In this document: in pieces, positions 32,655-43,929 of the stretch
How the letters are laid out: each line of letters opens with the position of its first letter
Position numbering within the stretch: the stretch's first letter is position 1
DNA from: Mesostigma viride
Lineage: Eukaryota; Streptophyta; Mesostigmatophyceae; Mesostigmatales; Mesostigmataceae
Assembly: GCA_009746045.1 (NCBI GenBank)
Contig: RPFO01000213.1
Span: 13,609,221-13,662,720 of the forward strand
Direction: 5' to 3'
Length of the DNA: 53,500 nt
Made by a program: the position numbers and the translations under genes
Notes under the pieces: generated by a model
The model's database searches: none
Seen by the model: the letters and a program-made list of their open reading frames with translations, nothing else
What the model was told of the DNA's origin: nothing

Positions 32655-33905
32655 AGCGCCTCATAGGGTGAAGTTCTTGGGGGTGAAGTACGGCAAACAC
32701 CGCCACTTGGCGGAGTTGTATGATGGGATGCCCCGTGTGTCTGATATTATTAGGCAATGTAGACTACAGTTTGCTGGCCATCCAGCCCGTACTAATCAGG
32801 CCGATACAGATCGTGAGGGCCCTGCTGGTCCCGTGAGGACTGGCCAGCCCGGGAGATATCTTCTTACATGGTCAGGCCCTGCCAGGGTTAGGCGACGCGG
32901 TGGCCGACGCCCAACATTGGACATACCGCGACATGATTTTTGCTGACATGCAGAGCAAAGACGCTGTTGGCGTCATCCGCCCAACCCCTCTTGGTCAGGA
33001 CAAGCAGCGTTGGGCGGACACTGTCAAAGACTACGACCCCCCAACTGTGGGTCCTAGGAAATATCAAAAGCATGGTAGGCATAGATGACAGTTGTAGATC
33101 GATGTTGTAGATAGATTAGACCGGTAGGACTGTTTGCATCCATCCATCCATCCATCCATCCATCCATCCATCCATCCATCCATCCATCCATCCATCCATC
33201 CATCCATCCATCCATCCATCCATCCATCCATCCATCCATCCATCCATCCATCCATCCATCCATCCATCCATCCATCCATCCATCCATCCATCCATCCATC
33301 CATCCATCCATCCATCCATCCATCCATCCATCCATCCATCCATCCATCCATCCATCCATCCATCCATCCATCCATCCATCCATCCATCCATCCATCCATC
33401 CATCCATCCATCCATCCATCCATCCATCCATCCATCCATCCATCCATCCATCCATCCATCCATCCATCCATCCATCCATCCATCCATCCATCCATCCATC
33501 CATCCATCCATCCATCCATCCATCCATCCATCCATCCATCCATCCATCCATCCATCCATCCATCCATCCATCCATCCATCCATCCATCCATCCATCCATC
33601 CATCCATCCATCCATCCATCCATCCATCCATCCATCCATCCATCCATCCATCCATCCATCCATCCATCCATCCATCCATCCATCCATCCATCCATCCATC
33701 CATCCATCCATCCATCCATCCATCCATCCATCCATCCATCCATCCATCCATCCATCCATCCATCCATCCATCCATCCATCCATCCATCCATCCATCCATC
33801 CATCCATCCATCCATCCATCCATCCATCCATCCATCCATCCATCCATCCATCGGGGTTATAATGCTCCGTGACTCCCCAACGGAAGCACAAGTCAATTAA
33901 CTAAT
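32655..33905 (+). mobile_element. LINE-B 3' part with a giant CATC array
   Basis: 32690-33087 encodes frameshifted C-terminal pieces: E-L-Y-D-G-M-P-R-V-S-D-I-I-R, F-A-G-H-P-A-R-T-N-Q-A, G-R-Y-L-L-T-W, and finally W-A-D-T-V-K-D-Y before a stop at about 33087. The 3' untranslated region with the CCGGTAGGACTGTTTGC block follows, then the CATC array (33137-33852), the terminal hairpin (33866-33890) and a short AATTAACTAAT tail. Confidence 0.7.
33137..33852. repeat. CATC tetranucleotide array, about 179 units
   Basis: An essentially uninterrupted run occupies the same place in the LINE-B 3' end where sister copies carry 5-7 units. The repeating W-M-D-G and I-H-P-S frames it creates are artefacts. 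Confidence 0.97.
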
Positions 33906-34025
33906 GGTAGGGATAGTTTTCGTGCAAGATTAGCTCGAGGCCTCACTTGAGGTTCATATTTTAGACTAGCTGTGGACATACATGTGTAACATTATTATTG
34001 ACGTCTTGGGGAGACGTCTTCCTCC

Positions 34026-34826
34026 ATGCAGGTCTTCCGAGAGATAGCCACGCGGCTCCCGCGGCCTTCCCGTCTTTCCTCTCACACAACTACCCTAGTC
34101 CTTCCGGCACGGCGTTGGATCGCCATGCGTCCAGGCATAGTTGTCTCGTATGGGGCCGAGACGTGGACCCTCACCGCCGACCTGGCCCGCAAGCTGGACG
34201 GCGCGGTCACCAACATGCTGCGATCCATTTTCAGAGTAGGATATGCTGCTCATGTCCACAATGAGGACCTTTACCAGGGCATGCCATATATCACCAGCAC
34301 CATTAAGCAGCGGCGCCTGCAGCTCGTAGGGCACCTAGCTCGCACCAACCACTGGGTAGACACCTCACGTGGCCCCCCCGCGGGACTGCGACCAGCTCAG
34401 CCTGGCCGGCACCTCCTGACGTGGGCCGGGCCCCGCGATGTAGACGCCGCAAGGCCTGCGCACCTTCAAAGAACAGCTAGTAGAGGACATGGGGGGCCTA
34501 GGCCTCTCCGTGATTTGGAAGAAGATGATGGACAAGGCCAAGTGGGCCCAGGTCATAGAGGGCAACGAGCCCCCCCCCCGTGGGGAAGCGCCCGCGTGTG
34601 CAAACCCGTGGGAGGCACGCCAGACAGCTCCCCTAGGGTAGCGTGATGTTGTTTAGCTAGATGTTGTAGTTAGTGATGTTGTTTAAATAGATGTTATAGT
34701 TAGCTGATGTAGATAGATTAGACCGGTAGGACTGTTTGCACCCATCCATCCATCCATCCATCCATCCATCGGGGTTAATGCTCCGTGACTCCCCAACGGG
34801 AGCACGAGTCTAATTAATTAATTAAT
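34026..34826 (+). pseudogene. LINE-B C-terminal region and 3' end
   Basis: The frame gives V-S-Y-G-A-E-T-W-T-L, L-A-R-K-L-D-G-A-V-T-N-M-L-R, N-E-D-L-Y-Q-G-M-P, R-R-L-Q-L-V-G-H-L-A-R-T-N and G-R-H-L-L-T-W-A-G-P, a typical LINE RT tail. The frame then shifts. The 3' end has the CCGGTAGGACTGTTTGC block, seven CATC units, the hairpin and five TTAA units. Confidence 0.7.
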
Positions 34827-34834
34827 TAATAGTT

Positions 34835-34922
34835 GTCTCACTTCATATATCTTAAACTGGGGAATGCAGTGCTCGCGTGGTCACCCAACGGGGACACGAG
34901 ACTAAATATTAATAAATTAATG
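34835..34922 (+). repeat. Another LINE 3' tail variant
   Basis: The TATATCTTAAACTGGGGAAT block, the variant hairpin (TCACCCAACGGGGACACGAG) and an AATATTAATAAATTAAT tail match 52455-52545 on minus. Its upstream part (about 33955-34010) appears separated by the LINE fragment at 34026-34826, implying nested insertion, but I found no clear duplication. Confidence 0.5.
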
Positions 34923-35079
34923 AGGCAGCGCATCAGCATCCGTGCTTTGTGTCAGCCTATATATATTTCTCAAGTTGTATATCACACGCACTGACGCACA
35001 GTTGGGCCTGCACCATGATGACCTGTGGCCTGCCTGCTCATGAGGCAGTGAGAGAAGCTAGTGCGCTCTCCTTCCTTCT

Positions 35080-35170
35080 CATGGTGTATAGGTAAATCCA
35101 TTGGGTTTAATACTCCGTGACTCCCCAACGGGAGCACGTATCAAGGAGACAACCAGCTCATGCAGGCCAC
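35080..35170 (+). repeat. LINE tail joined to a Rep-B start
   Basis: The hairpin GTGACTCCCCAACGGGAGCA (35118-35137) is followed directly by CAAGGAGACAACCAG, the Rep-B start, and then an AATTAATTATTA tail. This suggests that the Rep-B head can sit between hairpin and tail. Confidence 0.45.
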
Positions 35171-35244
35171 GTATAATTAATTATTAGGGGTTGAAGGTTC
35201 CTTTATCCGCACCCGTGTACTAGATATAAATTAATGCGTCACGT

Positions 35245-35672
35245 GGGTACCAATACAATTGAGTAAAGGAACCATACCCGGGTGCCGCACTTGGCCGGGC
35301 CGAGCTCTACTGCGAGCTCCCTCTTGTCACCTATACCATATCCGACACCGCCGCCTCCTCTTTGCCGGCCATCTTGCCCGCACAGATCGACCAGGTGAAT
35401 ACCGATGTGGGCCCTGCGGGCGGGCTGCAGTAGCCGGACTGGCCAACCAGCTAGGTGGACACCTCCTATGTGGACACCTCCTGTGTGGCAGGTTCCCCTT
35501 GTCCCAGCCGTCGCAACCCTGCACTGGCAAACTTGCGCACGCCCCGCACCGACGCGGCGCGAGCTGGACCTATGTGACACAATTGCTTGAGGATGCAGGG
35601 CTTCTAGCTGGGATTGTCTGTACTCCGCGCCCGCATGATTAATTAACTAATTAATTTATTAATTAATTAATA
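35245..35672 (+). pseudogene. LINE C-terminal fragment with tail
   Basis: It encodes I-R-H-R-R-L-L-F-A-G-H-L-A-R-T-D-R-P-G followed by frameshifted Pro/Gly-rich sequence, then a TTAATTAACTAATTAATT tail (35637-35672). A local tandem of CACCTCCTATGTGGACACCT occurs at about 35458-35485. Confidence 0.5.
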
Positions 35673-37895
35673 GAACAAGGCCCGCATGATAGACAATTAA
35701 GGAGAAATGGGCTGCTGTCTGCGATAAGCACCTTCCTGTGGGGCATGCTCCTGTCTTCTCCCCACGGGCCCCGCGGCCGGCCGGGCCATTGGTAGAATGC
35801 AGGGTAGAAGAAGTCCTCAGGTGGAGGTTATTGTCCCTGAGGATAGCCGCTACACTACCGCCTCGTCTGCCATTACAGTAAAGGACAGCTCAGATGCGGA
35901 TTATGTCCCCCTCTAGCACTTCAATGACTATATACCTCCCTAGCTCTCTATACTAGTGACAATATCTAGTGTCCATCTTCCCAGTAAAAGTCCTAAATTT
36001 AGGACCAAGTGGAATTAAAAAATATATATGCAAACATTAAAATTTGACCCTGGCATTCGTGCCCATGACAGATAACACACTTTTTTAGTTTCTATCAAAA
36101 ACCTGGGGTCAAATAATTACATTTAGTGCATGAATGGGCCCTGCCACCTGCCAGACCTCAAAGCGCGAATTTGGCCAAAATGTGGGTTTTAGGACCATTA
36201 GGACCAATTATTGTCAACGCATGACCATGCTATCCACACGGTCCCTTGAGCATCTTACAAGCGCTAGGGGACCCTACGAGGCCTTGGGATGGCGGGGCAG
36301 CGTATAACAAGGCCATACCCTGCTGTGGCTGCCTCTATATATACGCGTGATTAACGGTGTCACAGATGGTGCAGGTAATGCAATATAGGGTTGCATGGTT
36401 GCTGAGGTTGCCCGGCTTGAACATGGCCCACCCCTTGCGGTAAACTTTCTCTAAGCATATGCCAAACCTTCTTTGACATCACGGACATGCTGGCCACCAC
36501 CCAGCGATGAAAAAACATTGCATTTGCATTGCAACTAACACATGAATGCAGCCAAATCAAGTTACAAAACAACGTTGTGCTAACATGCAACGCTTTGTGA
36601 GCGAATTCAGGGTGCATGTAACACGTAAACCATACTGTATATACTGTCTGAGAACACCCTGAACGACTGCAGGCCATAGGACCATGGTTTATAACATACA
36701 CATGAGTAAAACTGCTCTTACGCATGTGTGTTTTAGCTGCAGCGGACGACGAAGATAGAGACGTAAAAAATTGTATGACGTAAACCAACTATGTGTGACA
36801 GTTATGTGCACAGAGAGCGTCCCCTCTTTTTAGGCATAGCTGGCTGACTCAAAACACCATGACAGCGTTGCCAGTTACACTCATGATCTAGGACAACCCG
36901 GCACTTACCTGCTACTTACGTCGCCTCATTCCAGATGGTTGCAAAAAAGTCGCTGAAATCCGCAGCGAGGTCAGCTTTCCGAGAGCTGAGCGCACCAAAG
37001 CTGGCCAACCGGTTCGACAATGATATAAACCACGCTTGTGCTGCGTTCTAGGTCCAAGAAATACCGAAAGTGAAGACCTATAAGGTGCGCTCGCTGCCCA
37101 GCCTGAACGTCCCTAAAACATGGTCGACAATGGAAATCGGGCAAGAATATCACGGCCCAGGCGCTCCCATGTCAAATACTCCGTTTCTAAACTCCAGACT
37201 ATAATAAAAATCGTCCACAAAAATTTCCTGGCTTGATTCGCACCACCATTGCTAATACACTAACATGTTTGTGCCAAAATCGACCCTCCGCGAGCAGGCG
37301 ATCTGCGACCCATTTGTGTTGTGCCGCTGTGATACAGCGCTACACATAAAAACTTGCGCAGAAAATATTCACAGCCTTTAAGCATAACTAACAACCTTTC
37401 GTTTTTGCTACTGGGCGCCCGAAATGATAAACGCACGTGAAAACGCCGGCCACGATTGTCAGGTCGCCATATCCACCTCACTTCATTCCCGCACCCACTT
37501 TTTCGCTCCAAAATCGGTTATATTTTTGGTCGAGGTACCTACTTTCCCGCCATTATACCCGGTACCCGGGTACGGAATCCGGGTACCATGTGCCGGTACC
37601 ACGGGTCGGGTACATCATGCCGGGTACGGTCCACATGGGGTACGGTCCATATAGTGACCCCCCCCCTCCGGTACCTCGGTTATAGTGACCACTAGGACGA
37701 TTTAGGACAAAGTCCTAAATTTAGGACCGTGGGATGATTAACTAGCCGAGACAACCATATACTTTAAAAATATAATTACTTACAGCAGAGTGAAATCACT
37801 CAAACCAAAGCAAACGCCCAGCTATAAACCTATATACAGAGCCATGTCAAAGCTCTATACTACGATAAGACCAATGGGAACGCCTAACGGGAGGA
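35673..37895. other. No gene recognised; short palindromes
   Basis: The 18-bp string AGTCCTAAATTTAGGACC (palindromic core GTCCTAAATTTAGGAC) occurs at 35987 and again at 37711, 1.7 kb apart. A related AGGACCATTAGGACC lies near 36193. At 37556-37690 degenerate GGTAC-containing words (GGGTACGGT, CCGGTACC) are repeated about ten times. Frames up to 142 codons show no motif. Confidence 0.45.
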
Positions 37896-37897
37896 AC

Positions 37898-38955
37898 CTA
37901 ATAGCCCTGCTGCACCGCAAAATCAGCCCGCGTACGGCGGAGCATGATGTCAGCCATGGCCCGAGTCAGCGCCACCGACAAGCGCTGACGCCAATATGAC
38001 GTCCAGGTCCGCGCCGACCATGGGGCCCGCTGGCCCTCCAGGTCCAGCCGGTCCTCCCGGAGCCGGCAACACTCCTTGAAGAAGGCGGAGGTCAGGGGCC
38101 CCATGGCCCCAAACTCCTCCAGGACAAAGGGCACCACACGATGGTGCCCGACGTCGCCGTAGGCCAGGAGCTTGGCCCGCTCCGCCCGGTCCGCCGTGTA
38201 ACCTGCCGTGAGGGAGGCCCCAGCCACGTGGCTAAGAGCCAAGGGCCGCGCCACCGAAACGTCAATAAGCAGATGCCGGCCACCCCCTCAAAGTCCAGCA
38301 CCACGATGTCAGGCCGGTGGTTGGGGGAATAGAAGGCAGCGCCATCCGCATCCTCGGACCGGATGTTCGCGTGGGGGAAAACCGACCGAATCATGGCGAG
38401 CACCACCGTCAGGAGGACAGTGTGCAAATACAAATACCAATTCTGATTCTGTTGGCCCCCCATGCAGGCAAGGTAGTGAGTCCCCGTGGGATCCAGCGGC
38501 TGCCCACAGCTACCACAAGGCCGCCCGGCCGGAACAAGAGGCTGCGGGGCAAATAGCTGGTGCCGGAGCGCCACCGAGTAGTGGCTGGGAGCCAAGGCGA
38601 ATGGGGGGGCCATGGGAAGAGCACGAAGGTACGCCGAGCCCACACTCCGCAAGGAAAGCGAGAACAGCCACGCACGTCCCTGGGCGTTGAGGTCCGCGAA
38701 AAGAGCAATCCAATCAGCCGTGTGCAGAATACCCGCGTAGGTTTTCTGGTGTTTATCGATGACGCGAGCAGGGAATGCGGCGGGAGATTGAACGGAGGCG
38801 ACCGAGGGAGTGCCGCGAGGGAGGTGGCGCTGTACCGCCTGAGCGGCACGGACGGGAGAACAGGCCTGCTGGATCTCAGCATAGGCCTCCTGGATGGCGG
38901 TGACGAAGGGCAAAGGGCTGCTGGGGTCCAGGAGGTCAGGCGCTGCTGTTGCCAA
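37898..38955 (-). pseudogene. RLE-type LINE C-terminus: zinc knuckle plus PD-(D/E)XK-like endonuclease
   Basis: On minus, M-A-T-A-A-P (38955) leads to A-W-L-F-S-L-S-L, then a CCHC knuckle C-G-S-C...H-Y-L-A-C. Next come R-P-D-I-V-V-L-D-F-E-G and, after a frameshift near 38262, I-D-V-S-V-A-R-P and A-K-L-L-A-Y. RPD...D...K fits the catalytic order of restriction-like endonucleases found at the C-terminus of R2/CRE-like and Dualen-like non-LTR elements. Such domains nick target DNA for reverse transcription. The RT domain that should precede it is missing: a short-element copy begins 64 bp upstream, at 39019. It ends with a Q-Q-G-Y stop at 37898. Confidence 0.6.
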
Positions 38956-39018
38956 AAGGGGCAGGAGCCGGCACCATATACTTAACTCCTACTATTTATT
39001 ACTCTCGATCACCGGTAT

Positions 39019-39351
39019 TTTTTGATTTGGCACGCCGCAAAGGTGAAAACCATTTGCGTTCAGTGCCGGTCCGCGGAAAACGCGATCTGCAAATGAATCC
39101 AGGCCGGAATCGAACTGGGGACCTCTTGCACCAACTTTTGCTGACTATAGGACGGACGTCTCCTGATCCTAAGGCATCGCCAACTGACACCTACAGTCCA
39201 ACCGCAAAAGTTCTCCTTTCCGGGGAGTGATGCAAGCCATTCGGATTTGTACAAGATAAATCATTCGAGATCTGTGTGTGTAGGAGTACTACACACGTGT
39301 CCACTCGAGACTTGTTCAGTCTCGACACGTGAGACGGGCTGAACACGGCTG
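39019..39351 (-). mobile_element. tRNA-related short retroelement, copy 3 (diverged)
   Basis: Same order of hairpins and tRNA-like block as copies 1 and 2, but with more substitutions. The flanks ACCGGTAT (39011-39018) and ACCGTTAT (39352-39359) are an 8-bp duplication with one mismatch. This is an older copy. Confidence 0.65.
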
Positions 39352-39359
39352 ACCGTTAT

Positions 39360-39780
39360 GTTTGTTCATATCCCCGGTCTATCTTTTTCACTGCCTACCC
39401 CCTTCCACCTAACACTTTTTCATTGGAGTGAGCTGGGCACGAGGCTTTAGACCCTGCTGCATGGACAGGAGGCCCCCGGCTGGGCACCATGGGCGCTCAA
39501 ACATCGAACTCCTGACCCATACTCCGACATCGCCTGTGCCTCACCATATCTCAGCAATGACCTCTTTTTTTATTCCGTTTTTGTTTTTGTTATTATTATT
39601 ACTCTATACACGTTGTCTTTATATAATATTGTTCTTCTTATTATTATTTACATTCTCTTTTATTTTATCTTTCCAGGTCTTTTCTTTTTTCCTTTTTCCC
39701 TTTTCCCTTTTTAATGTATACTTCTTACTTTTTCATAATTTTAGCCCCTTTGTGTGTGATCCAGGAGCTGACCAGTGGTA
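39360..39780. other. No gene recognised; T-rich stretch
   Basis: 39560-39745 is strongly pyrimidine/T-rich with TTATTATTATT and CCCTTTTCCC runs. Nothing else was seen. Confidence 0.4.
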
Positions 39781-40041
39781 AGCACCAATGTTGCAATCGC
39801 TCTCCTGTCACTTAGCACGAGGAATCACCCTCAATGGAGCTACCATCAATAGGTCATGTCAATCACTACGTCAGTCAGGCCATGTGTCCAGGAAAAGCTG
39901 CACACAGTGCAAAGACAAGTACAAGGTATCGCAGCACGGTGCAATGGTCGGCAGGAGCCAAGCCCGGCCCGCGACACAGAAAGTACTGCCGGAAAGGATG
40001 CCAAGTGGCGGCGGCTGCATGGAAAAAATTGACGCACATGA

Positions 40042-40194
40042 TGTGGAAACGCACCAATCAAAGTAGATCAGGCGCCAGTGGTTCAGATGTGTACAGTGAC
40101 TTCACGATCTGGACATCCGGATCACGAAATGTTGATAGAATTTGTTCCAAGGAAAAGCACCGAACAGATGTGGGTGGCGCTGCAAAAAAACACC
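40042..40194 (+). pseudogene. ORF interrupted by the 9.4-kb transposon
   Basis: The frame ends at the left transposon border with E-Q-M-W-V-A-L-Q-K-N-T. It continues in frame from 49596, after the right border, as D-L-T-E-H-I-V-A-I-S-K-E-L-S to a stop at 49661. The join needs only removal of 40195-49595. The upstream limit (in-frame TGA at 40039) may be an intron end. The protein is not recognised; it could be a host gene or an older mobile element. Confidence 0.5.
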
Positions 40195-40302
40195 GGGAGG
40201 GGATTCATAAGTGTTTGCTCAATTTCATAAATTTTACTCAATTTTTCCACATGAGATTAAATCCTTATATTTGTCAATAAAGCAGGGGTCATCCAGCCTT
40301 CA

Positions 40303-41165
40303 GACCATGAAAATAGACCACCCACAAAAATTGGGCTCATTCTGAGCTCAAATGGTGACATGTGACAGCATACATGTGCAGTTTTTCGTCATTTTCCCCC
40401 TTTTCTTACATGAAACAAATATGAATAGTGAACAAATGAACTCATATCAGGCTGGATTCTTGCAGGCAGCATTTATACCATGAAAATAGACCACCCACAA
40501 AAATTGGGCTCATTCTGAGCTCAAATGGTGACATGTGACAGCATACATGTGCAGTTTTTCGTCATTTTCCCCCTTTTCTTACATGAAACAAATATGAACA
40601 GTGGACAAATGAACTCATATCAGGCTGGGTTCTTGCAGGCAGCATCTAGACCATGAAAATAGACCACCCACAAAAATTGGGCTCATTTTGAGCTCAAATG
40701 GTGACATGTGACAGCATACATGTGCAGTTTTTCGTCATTTTCCCCCTTTTCTTACATGAAACAAATATGAATAGTGAACAAATGAACTCATATCAGGCTG
40801 GATTCTTGCAGGCAGCATGTAGACCATGAAAATAGACCACCCACAAAAATTGGGCTCATTCTGAGCTCAAATGGTGACATGTGACAGCATACATGTGCAG
40901 TTTTTCGTCATTTTCTCGGTTATCTTACATGAAACAAATATGAATATTGAACAAATGAACTCAGATCAGGCTGGAAACTTGTAAGCAGCATGTAGACCAT
41001 CAAAATAGACTGTTTACAGCTCAAAAGGTGACAAATGAAAGGAAAACAATGCAGTTTGATGCCATTGCCACTGTTCTCTTGAATAAAACATTTTTGTGCG
41101 ACCAAATGAACTCGATCGATCATGTCAGGCTGGAAACTTGCAAGCATCAACTGAATCATGAAACT
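40303..41165 (+). repeat. Left subterminal array, ~173-bp unit, about 5 copies
   Basis: Units start at ACCATGAAAATAGACCACCC (40303, 40477, 40650, 40823) and, diverged, at 40996. Each includes ATTCTGAGCTCAAATGGTGA, CATGTGACAGCATACATGTG and CAGGCTGGATTCTTGCAGGC. The first three are the most alike, and the innermost ones decay toward the gene side. Confidence 0.9.
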
Positions 41166-41356
41166 TCATGATTCAATCTGAGATGAAATGGGATGGCACA
41201 AGAGCAACCCAGGCCATCGACAAGGCACATGTCTCGGCTGCCAGTGGCACGCCACGTACTCTTTCAGTCCAGCATGAATATACAATAAGTACTAAGACAT
41301 CACCTTCTACTAGAAGCACTGGCTCACTTAATAATACATCAGAAACTAGTATAAGC

Positions 41357-42078
41357 TTAGCTGGTAAACCAGTCATTGCTCATAGTCCAGTCATTGGAGA
41401 AGTTTGGCCACTGCTGCAATGGGCGGCCGACACCATAGTTGGGCGGAGCTGACACGGATGATGGCACCCACGTGGTCACCGGGCGCCATCGTGGCACGGG
41501 CGTCGTGTTCCCAGACATGGCCAGTGTCGCAATTGAGTTGAGCGCAGCCACCGCCACAGAGACCGTGCCAGAGAAGGGGTCAATGGATGGGAGCCGGCGT
41601 CCACCAACCTGCACACCACCACCCAGCACATCAAGCCAGCATGCCTTAGGGCACGGTATATGAAGGAATAATCAACAAACCAAACAAATATATCCTATAT
41701 ACTCCAACAAACTATTCACAAAGGCAGATTATGTTGATTCAAAGAAATCACAATAGGAAAGGACATACCTGGGGAAGTTGCATCTGAGCCAGCATTTGCT
41801 GCACTTGCGCGAGGGGCGCTACTTCGGCGTCCCCGTCAATTACTCGTGTAGTCGTTGTAGCGGCAGGGAGTGGGAGGCGATAGTGTTGCTGTTGTTGCAG
41901 CAGCTGCTGCAGTTGCTGCAGCACCAGCTGCTGCGGATGCTGCTGCTGTAGCAGCTGTTGCTGCATCGGCGGCTGCAGCAGCTGCTGTAGTTGCTGGTGC
42001 GGCGGCGGCGGCTGCTGCTGCAGCTGCTGTAGGAGCTGCTGCAGCAGCTGCTGCTGCTGTGGCGGCGGCGCCGGCTGC

Positions 42079-42120
<42 letters not shown>

Positions 42121-42267
42121 AGGAGCTGTGAGAGCTGCAGCAGCTGCTGTGGCTGCAGCAGCTGCTGCGGCGGCGGCTCCTGCTGCTGCTGTTGCAAAGG
42201 CTGCTGCTGCTGCTGCATTTGCTGCTGCTGCTGCAGCTGCTGTAGGAGCTGCTGCTGCTGCTGTTGG

Positions 42268-42300
<33 letters not shown>

Positions 42301-43929
42301 TGTTCCATCTCCTGCATCTTGCGTTGCAGCTGCGCAACCTCCGCGTTGTACTGCTTGTGCTGGTCCGCGACAGTGCGGCGTAGCTTCGCTACTTCTTGGT
42401 CCGAGTCGCGTTCTTCACCCGAGTCATCGCAGCGTACATATACCGAGCTCGAGGGAGGCCTCTTGTTGCGAACACCACTCGCCCTGGCTTCGGTGCTCGG
42501 CTTGACTGGCACTTGAACACCGCACTTGGGCTCTGCAGTTGGCTGCTGGCTGTCCGCCTTCACACGCTTGGAGCGTGTGGGGTGAACCAGCTGCGCCTCT
42601 GGCACGCTTTTGTTAGCGCGAGGTTGGCTGGAAGTGGCAGCTGGTGGTGGTGCCGTGGCAGCTGGTGGTGGTGCCTTGCGCTTTGGGAAGTCCTTTACCA
42701 AGTCAAACTTGACGGCCTCGCCTTTGTTTGTGTAGATCAAGCCACCAGATGTGGCTCGAAGCGCCGCCAGACCTGCGTTTGGCAGGTATTCGCACACAGC
42801 ATCTAGCCGGTCGCGCAGGACGGTCAGGTCGCCAACCGTGGCGACAGCACCATCCTCCATGAAGACGGGCCGAAGGGCCTGGGATTGTTGAGCCCAGTTC
42901 ACGTAATATGCTGGGGGATCAGGCGTCAGCTTGGTCCCCCCGCTCTTGACAGCCTTTTCCATCATGTCCTTTCTTCCGTACGGTGTGTTGGCCAGGAAGA
43001 TCCCCGCTCCTCCAGGGTACAAATGAAACCCAAGAATTACCTTGGGGAAGAGGGGTTTGCCAAACTCCTTATGAGGGATGGCGACGCGAACCAATTGTCC
43101 AACACGGAGATGGCCAGGGGAGGGGCCATCAGGGGAGGGAAGCCACGTCATAAACGCTGGAGCTTCCGACGCAAGTTGGTCGCCGGACTTGAGGTTCGCT
43201 GCATCAAAGCTGGCGCGCCGTGTCGCACTGCTAGCGCTGCCAGGCATGGCAGCTGCTGCCGGCTGGGCCTCGTCAAGGTTAGCGTGGTCTCCATGTTCTG
43301 CACCGCCTGCACAGGGGGGAGTCGCGGAGTCGGGGGGTGTGAGGAGTCGGGTAGGTCATCGTCCACCACCCCCGCGGTCGACTTTTCATCACTCGATTGA
43401 ACGCCCTTGCTGGCATCAGCCGGAATTGACGGCACGTCCTCCTTGCTGCGTGCATCTGATTCCTGGGTGGCATGGCCGTCGGTAGTACCAGGAAACACTA
43501 GCTTCCTGCCGGGTGCCTTGTGATGTGCTTTCTCGAAGTCGTCAACGGCCTTGCATCCGGAATCATCCATCAACATGCGCCGGTCTTTGTCGGTGTTTGG
43601 AAGAAACTTGTTAGCAGCGGACCCCAGGGCCGGGGGGGAGTGCCGAGCTCATGATGACCGTTCGAACCCGAAGCTTGGAGATTGGCAACTTTCACGCCAC
43701 CGGGGTCCACGTCACGGCATCCTGGGCACCACCACTCCTCCCCATTTTTATTCCCGTCAATTGCCTTGACGCAGATCGCGTGAGCAAATAGGTTGCAGCT
43801 TTCACCATTTCGGCCCCGACAGTTGTTGTCTGCCCCATCGGCATGGCCTAAGAGGCAAACACCCGCAGTTTGTCCATAACACAGTCGTTCTGCCCGCAGC
43901 CTCTCTGTTTCACTCAGATACTCCGCCAT
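41357..43929 (-). CDS. PHD-finger and poly-Gln protein of the transposon
   Basis: The start at 43929 reads M-A-E-Y-L-S-E-T-E. Residues about 22-72 have spaced Cys/His (C-x11-C-x6-C-x4-H-x2-C-x14-C-x2-C) with W-W-C-P-G-C at the end, a PHD-like zinc finger. A Ser/Asp-rich linker follows, then a folded-looking segment (L-V-R-V-A-I-P-H-K-E-F-G to K-D-F-P-K-R-K, about 43080-42680), a basic P-T-R-S-K-R-V-K (likely nuclear signal), a heptad-like K-L-R-R-T-V-A-D-Q-H-K-Q, and the poly-Gln tract. An intron from CAG-GTATGT (donor at 41768) joins in phase to the last exon ending W-F-T-S before a stop at 41357. Frame changes at C-runs near 43630 and 43310 look like homopolymer indels, either errors or decay. 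PHD fingers usually read histone H3 tails; a targeting role is inference. Confidence 0.6.
41879..42310 (-). repeat. CAG/CTG-rich poly-Gln coding tract
   Basis: On minus, mostly CAG codons with CTG, CCG and CAA interruptions encode Q, L and P runs; on plus the same tract reads as poly-Ala/Val. The longest pure run is at about 42080-42118. Confidence 0.9.

Noticed and set aside
33054-33896. Frames of repeating W-M-D-G or I-H-P-S
   Set aside because: They come purely from the CATC tetranucleotide run.
36360-36788. 142-codon frame on minus
   Set aside because: No recognisable motif, uneven composition and no supporting splice or promoter context.
39834-40280. 148-codon frame reading into the transposon end
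   Set aside because: Its last part is transposon terminus. The in-frame restoration across the element supports a different frame (40042-40194).
41870-42505. Poly-Ala/Val protein on plus
   Set aside because: It is the antisense shadow of the poly-Gln tract in the PHD gene.
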